Source: Stictocephala bisonia (Eukaryota; Arthropoda; Insecta; Hemiptera; Membracidae). From it: DNA of 64,000 nt. Numbering within the stretch: the stretch's first letter is position 1; each line of letters begins with the position of its first letter. The translations under genes and the position numbers were made by a program. A model generated the notes under the pieces. The model did no database searches and was not told where the DNA came from. It saw nothing but the letters and a program-made list of their open reading frames with translations. The stretch is taken from positions 1 through 64,000 of the forward strand of contig JAQJVL010000808.1 in the NCBI GenBank assembly GCA_035578905.1, in the 5' to 3' direction. Below are positions 61,085 through 64,000 of the stretch, in pieces.

Positions 61085-64000
61085 AATGACACAGGAACTA
61101 CCATTGTTTATCGATTCAATACAGAGAGATTACGAGATGAAGTTCTCTGTCCGTTATGTAGACAGTTGAAACTGGAAGCTGAGTTATTCATAGCGATAGT
61201 CCTCTGTAATGAGAAGATTAGGTTAGGTTACTGACACGGGAATAAAGTAATGTTTATTGATTCATTACAATGAGAGTACGGGATGAAGTTTCTGCCCGTT
61301 ATGTAGACAGTTGGAGCTGGAAGCTGAGTTATTCATAGCGATAGTCCTCTGTAATGATAAGGTTAGGTTAGGTTACTGACACAGGAATAAAGTAATGTTT
61401 ATTGATTCATTACAATGAGAGTACGGGATGAAGTTTCTATCCGTTATGTAGACAGTTGGAGCTTGAAGCTGAGTTATTCATAGCGATAGTCCTCTGTAAT
61501 GAGAAGATTAGGTTAGGTTACTGACACAGGAATAAAGTAATGTTTATTGATTCATTACAATGAGAGTACGGGATGAAGTTTCTGTCCGTTATGTAGACAG
61601 TTGGAGCTTGAAGCTGAGTTATTCATAGCGATAGTCCTCTGTAATGAGAAGATTAGGTTAGGTTACTGACACAGGAATAAAGTAATGTTTATTGATTCAG
61701 TACAATGAGAGTACGGGATGAAGTTTCTGCCCGTTATGTAGACAGTTGGAGCTTGAAGCTGAGTTATTCATAGCGATAGTCCTCTGTAATGAGAAAATTA
61801 GGTTAGGTTACTGACACAGGAATAAATAATGTTTATTGATTCAGTACAGTGAGAGTACGGGATGAAGTTTCTGCCCGTTATGTAGACAGTTGGATCTGGA
61901 AGCTGAGTTATTCATAGCGATAGTCCTCTGTAATGAGAAAATTAGGTTAGGTTACTGACACAGGAATAAATAATGTTTATTGATTCAGTACAGTGAGAGT
62001 ACGGGATGAAGTTTCTGCCCGTTATGTAGACAGTTGGATCTGGAAGCTGAGTTATTCATAGCGATAGTCCTCTGTAATGAGAAGATTAGGTTAGGTTACT
62101 GACACAGGAATAAAGTAATGTTTATTGATTCAGTGCAGTGAGAGTACGGGATGAAGTTTCTGCCCGTTATGTAGACAGTTGGAGCTGGAAGCTGAGTTAT
62201 TCATAACGATAGTCCTCTGTAATGAGAAGATTAGGTTAGGTTACTGACACAGGAATAAAGTAATGTTTATTGATTCAGTACAATGAGAGTACGGGATGAA
62301 GTTTCTGCCCGTTATGTAGACAGTTGGAGCTGGAAGCTGAGTTATTCATAACGATAGTTCTCTGTAATGAGAAGATTAGGTTAGGTTACTGACACAGGAA
62401 TAAAGTAATGTTTATTGATTCAGTGCAGTGAGAGTACGGGATGAAGTTTCTGTCCGTTATGTAGACAGTTGGAGCTGGAAGCTGAGTTATTCATAGCGAT
62501 AGTTCTCTGTAATGAGAAGATTAGGTTAGGTTACTGACACAGGAATAAAGTAATGTTTATTGATTCAGTGCAGTGAGAGTACGGGATGAAGTTTCTGCCC
62601 GTTATGTAGACAGTTGGAGCTGGAAGCTGAGTTATTCATAACGATAGTCCTCTGTAATGAGAGGGTTAGGTTAGGTTACTGACACAGGAATAAATAATGT
62701 TTATTGATTCAGTACAATGAGAGTACGGGATGAAGTTTCTGCCCGTTATGTAGACAGTTGGAGCTGGAAGCTGAGTTATTCATAACGATAGTCCTCTGTA
62801 ATGAGAAGATTAGGTTAGGTTACTGACACAGGAATAAGTAATGTTTATTGATTCAGTACAATGAGAGTACGGGATGAAGTTTCTGCCCGTTATGTAGACA
62901 GTTGGAGCTGGAAGCTGAGTTATTCATAACGATAGTCCTCTGTAATGAGAAGGTTAGGTTAGGTTACTGACACAGGAATAAATAATGTTTATTGATTCAG
63001 TACAATGAGAGTACGGGATGAAGTTTCTGCCCGTTATGTAGACAGTTGGAGCTGGAAGCTGAGTTATTCATAGCGATAGTCCTCTGTAATGAGAAGGTTA
63101 GGTTAGGTTACTGACACAGGAATAAGTAATGTTTATTGATTCAGTACAATGAGAGTACGGGATGAAGTTTCTGTCCGTTATGTAGACAGTTGGAGCTGGA
63201 AGCTGAGTTATTCATAGCGATAGTCCTCTGTAATGAGAAGGTTAGGTTAGGTTACTGACACAGGAATAAATAATGTTTATTGATTCAGTACAATGAGAGT
63301 ACGGGATGACGTTTCTGTCCGTTATGTAGACAGTTGGAGCTGGAAGCTGAGTTATTCATAGCGATAGTCCTCTGTAATGAGAAGGTTAGGTTAGGTTACT
63401 GACACAGGAATAAGTAATGTTTATTGATTCAGTACAATGAGAGTACGGGATGACGTTTCTGTCCGTTATGTAGACAGTTGGAGCTGGAAGCTGAGTTATT
63501 CATAGCGATAGTTCTCTGTAATGAGAAGATAAGGTTAGGTTACTGACACAGGAATAAGTAATGTTTATTGATTCAGTACAATGAGAGTACGGGATGAAGT
63601 TTCTGTCCGTTATGTAGACAGTTGGAGCTGGAAGCTGAGTTATTCATAGCGATAGTCCTCTGTAATGAGAAGATTAGGTTAGGTTACTGACACGGGAATA
63701 AAGTAATGTTTATTGATTCAGTACAATGAGAGTACGGGATGAAGTTTCTGTCCGTTATGTAGACAGTTGGAGCTGGAAGCTGAGTTATTCATAACGATAG
63801 TCCTCTTTAATGAGAAGATTAGGTTAGGTTACTGACACAGGAATAAGTAATGTTTATTGATTCAGTACAATGAGAGTACGGGATGACGTTTCTGTCCGTT
63901 ATGTAGACAGTTGGAGCTGGAAGCTGAGATTCATAGCGATAGTCCTCTGTAATGAGAAGATTAGGTTAGGTTACTGACACAGGAATAAGTAGTGTTTATT
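61085..64000 (+). repeat. Satellite of ~145-bp units with built-in TTAGG motif
   Basis: About 20 head-to-tail units. The junction GGTTACTGACAC recurs at 61226, 61371, 61516, 61661, 61806 and 61950, giving periods of 144-145. Each unit contains TTAGGTTAGGTTACTGAC (two TTAGG repeats and part of a third; the second unit has an extra one), ATGTTTATTGATTCA, GAGAGTACGGGATGA, CCGTTATGTAGACAGTTGG and CATAGCGATAGTCCTCTG. Units differ by a few substitutions. The first unit is diverged. The array runs off the right edge, so its full length is unknown. Confidence 0.97.

Noticed and set aside
61085..64000. Genuine chromosome-end telomere
   Set aside because: The TTAGG units occur only two or three at a time inside a larger satellite unit; there is no continuous TTAGG array at the window end.

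Overview
The window looks like intronic and repeat-dense DNA from a large, AT-rich insect genome. The evidence is GT-AG introns, the insect-type telomere motif TTAGG, and many non-LTR retrotransposons, Helitrons, Tc1/mariner/pogo, piggyBac and hAT elements. A hemipteran is my guess, from overall texture only. I see no prokaryotic operon, no CRISPR array, no rRNA gene and no intact transposase gene.

One host gene is recognisable. Four small exons on the + strand (631-786, 4566-4704, 7738-7905, 21054-21124) join in phase into 178 codons that match the Pinin/SDK/memA region of pinin, a nuclear protein of the exon-junction/splicing machinery. Upstream exons should lie before base 1. I found no exon after 21124, so the last intron probably runs to the end of the window or beyond. 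Most of the window is then pinin intron, colonised by mobile DNA. That is inference.

Layout: 1-568, 3' end of a Helitron with a broken helicase. 631-9.5 kb, pinin exons 1-3 with LINE, pogo, SINE, Helitron and Penelope-like debris. 9.6-20.8 kb, a deeply nested stack: a minus-strand LINE is split by a hAT-like element that is itself split by a piggyBac element; a Tigger (pogo) element is then split by a mariner and by a 4.9 kb LINE, and the mariner carries a palindromic insertion. 21-35.5 kb, pinin exon 4, several long foldback elements, a TTAA-flanked MITE and a hAT derivative. 36.4-42.2 kb, a 5.75 kb satellite of 83-bp and 68-bp monomers. 42-48 kb, mostly featureless AT-rich DNA. 48.2-50.1 kb, an array of 23 units of 81 bp. 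50.6-55 kb, Helitrons and a nested terminal-inverted-repeat element holding a short TTAGG array. 57.3 kb, an (AC)65 microsatellite. 61.1-64 kb, a satellite of about 145 bp with two or three TTAGG units in every monomer, running off the window end.

The genes do not form a pathway. The biology is one conserved splicing-factor gene and several generations of transposons nested in its introns, plus three unrelated tandem-repeat arrays. I did not find a convincing undescribed protein system. The most unusual items are the satellites and the nested insertions. All family assignments come from reading motifs by eye, without database searches.
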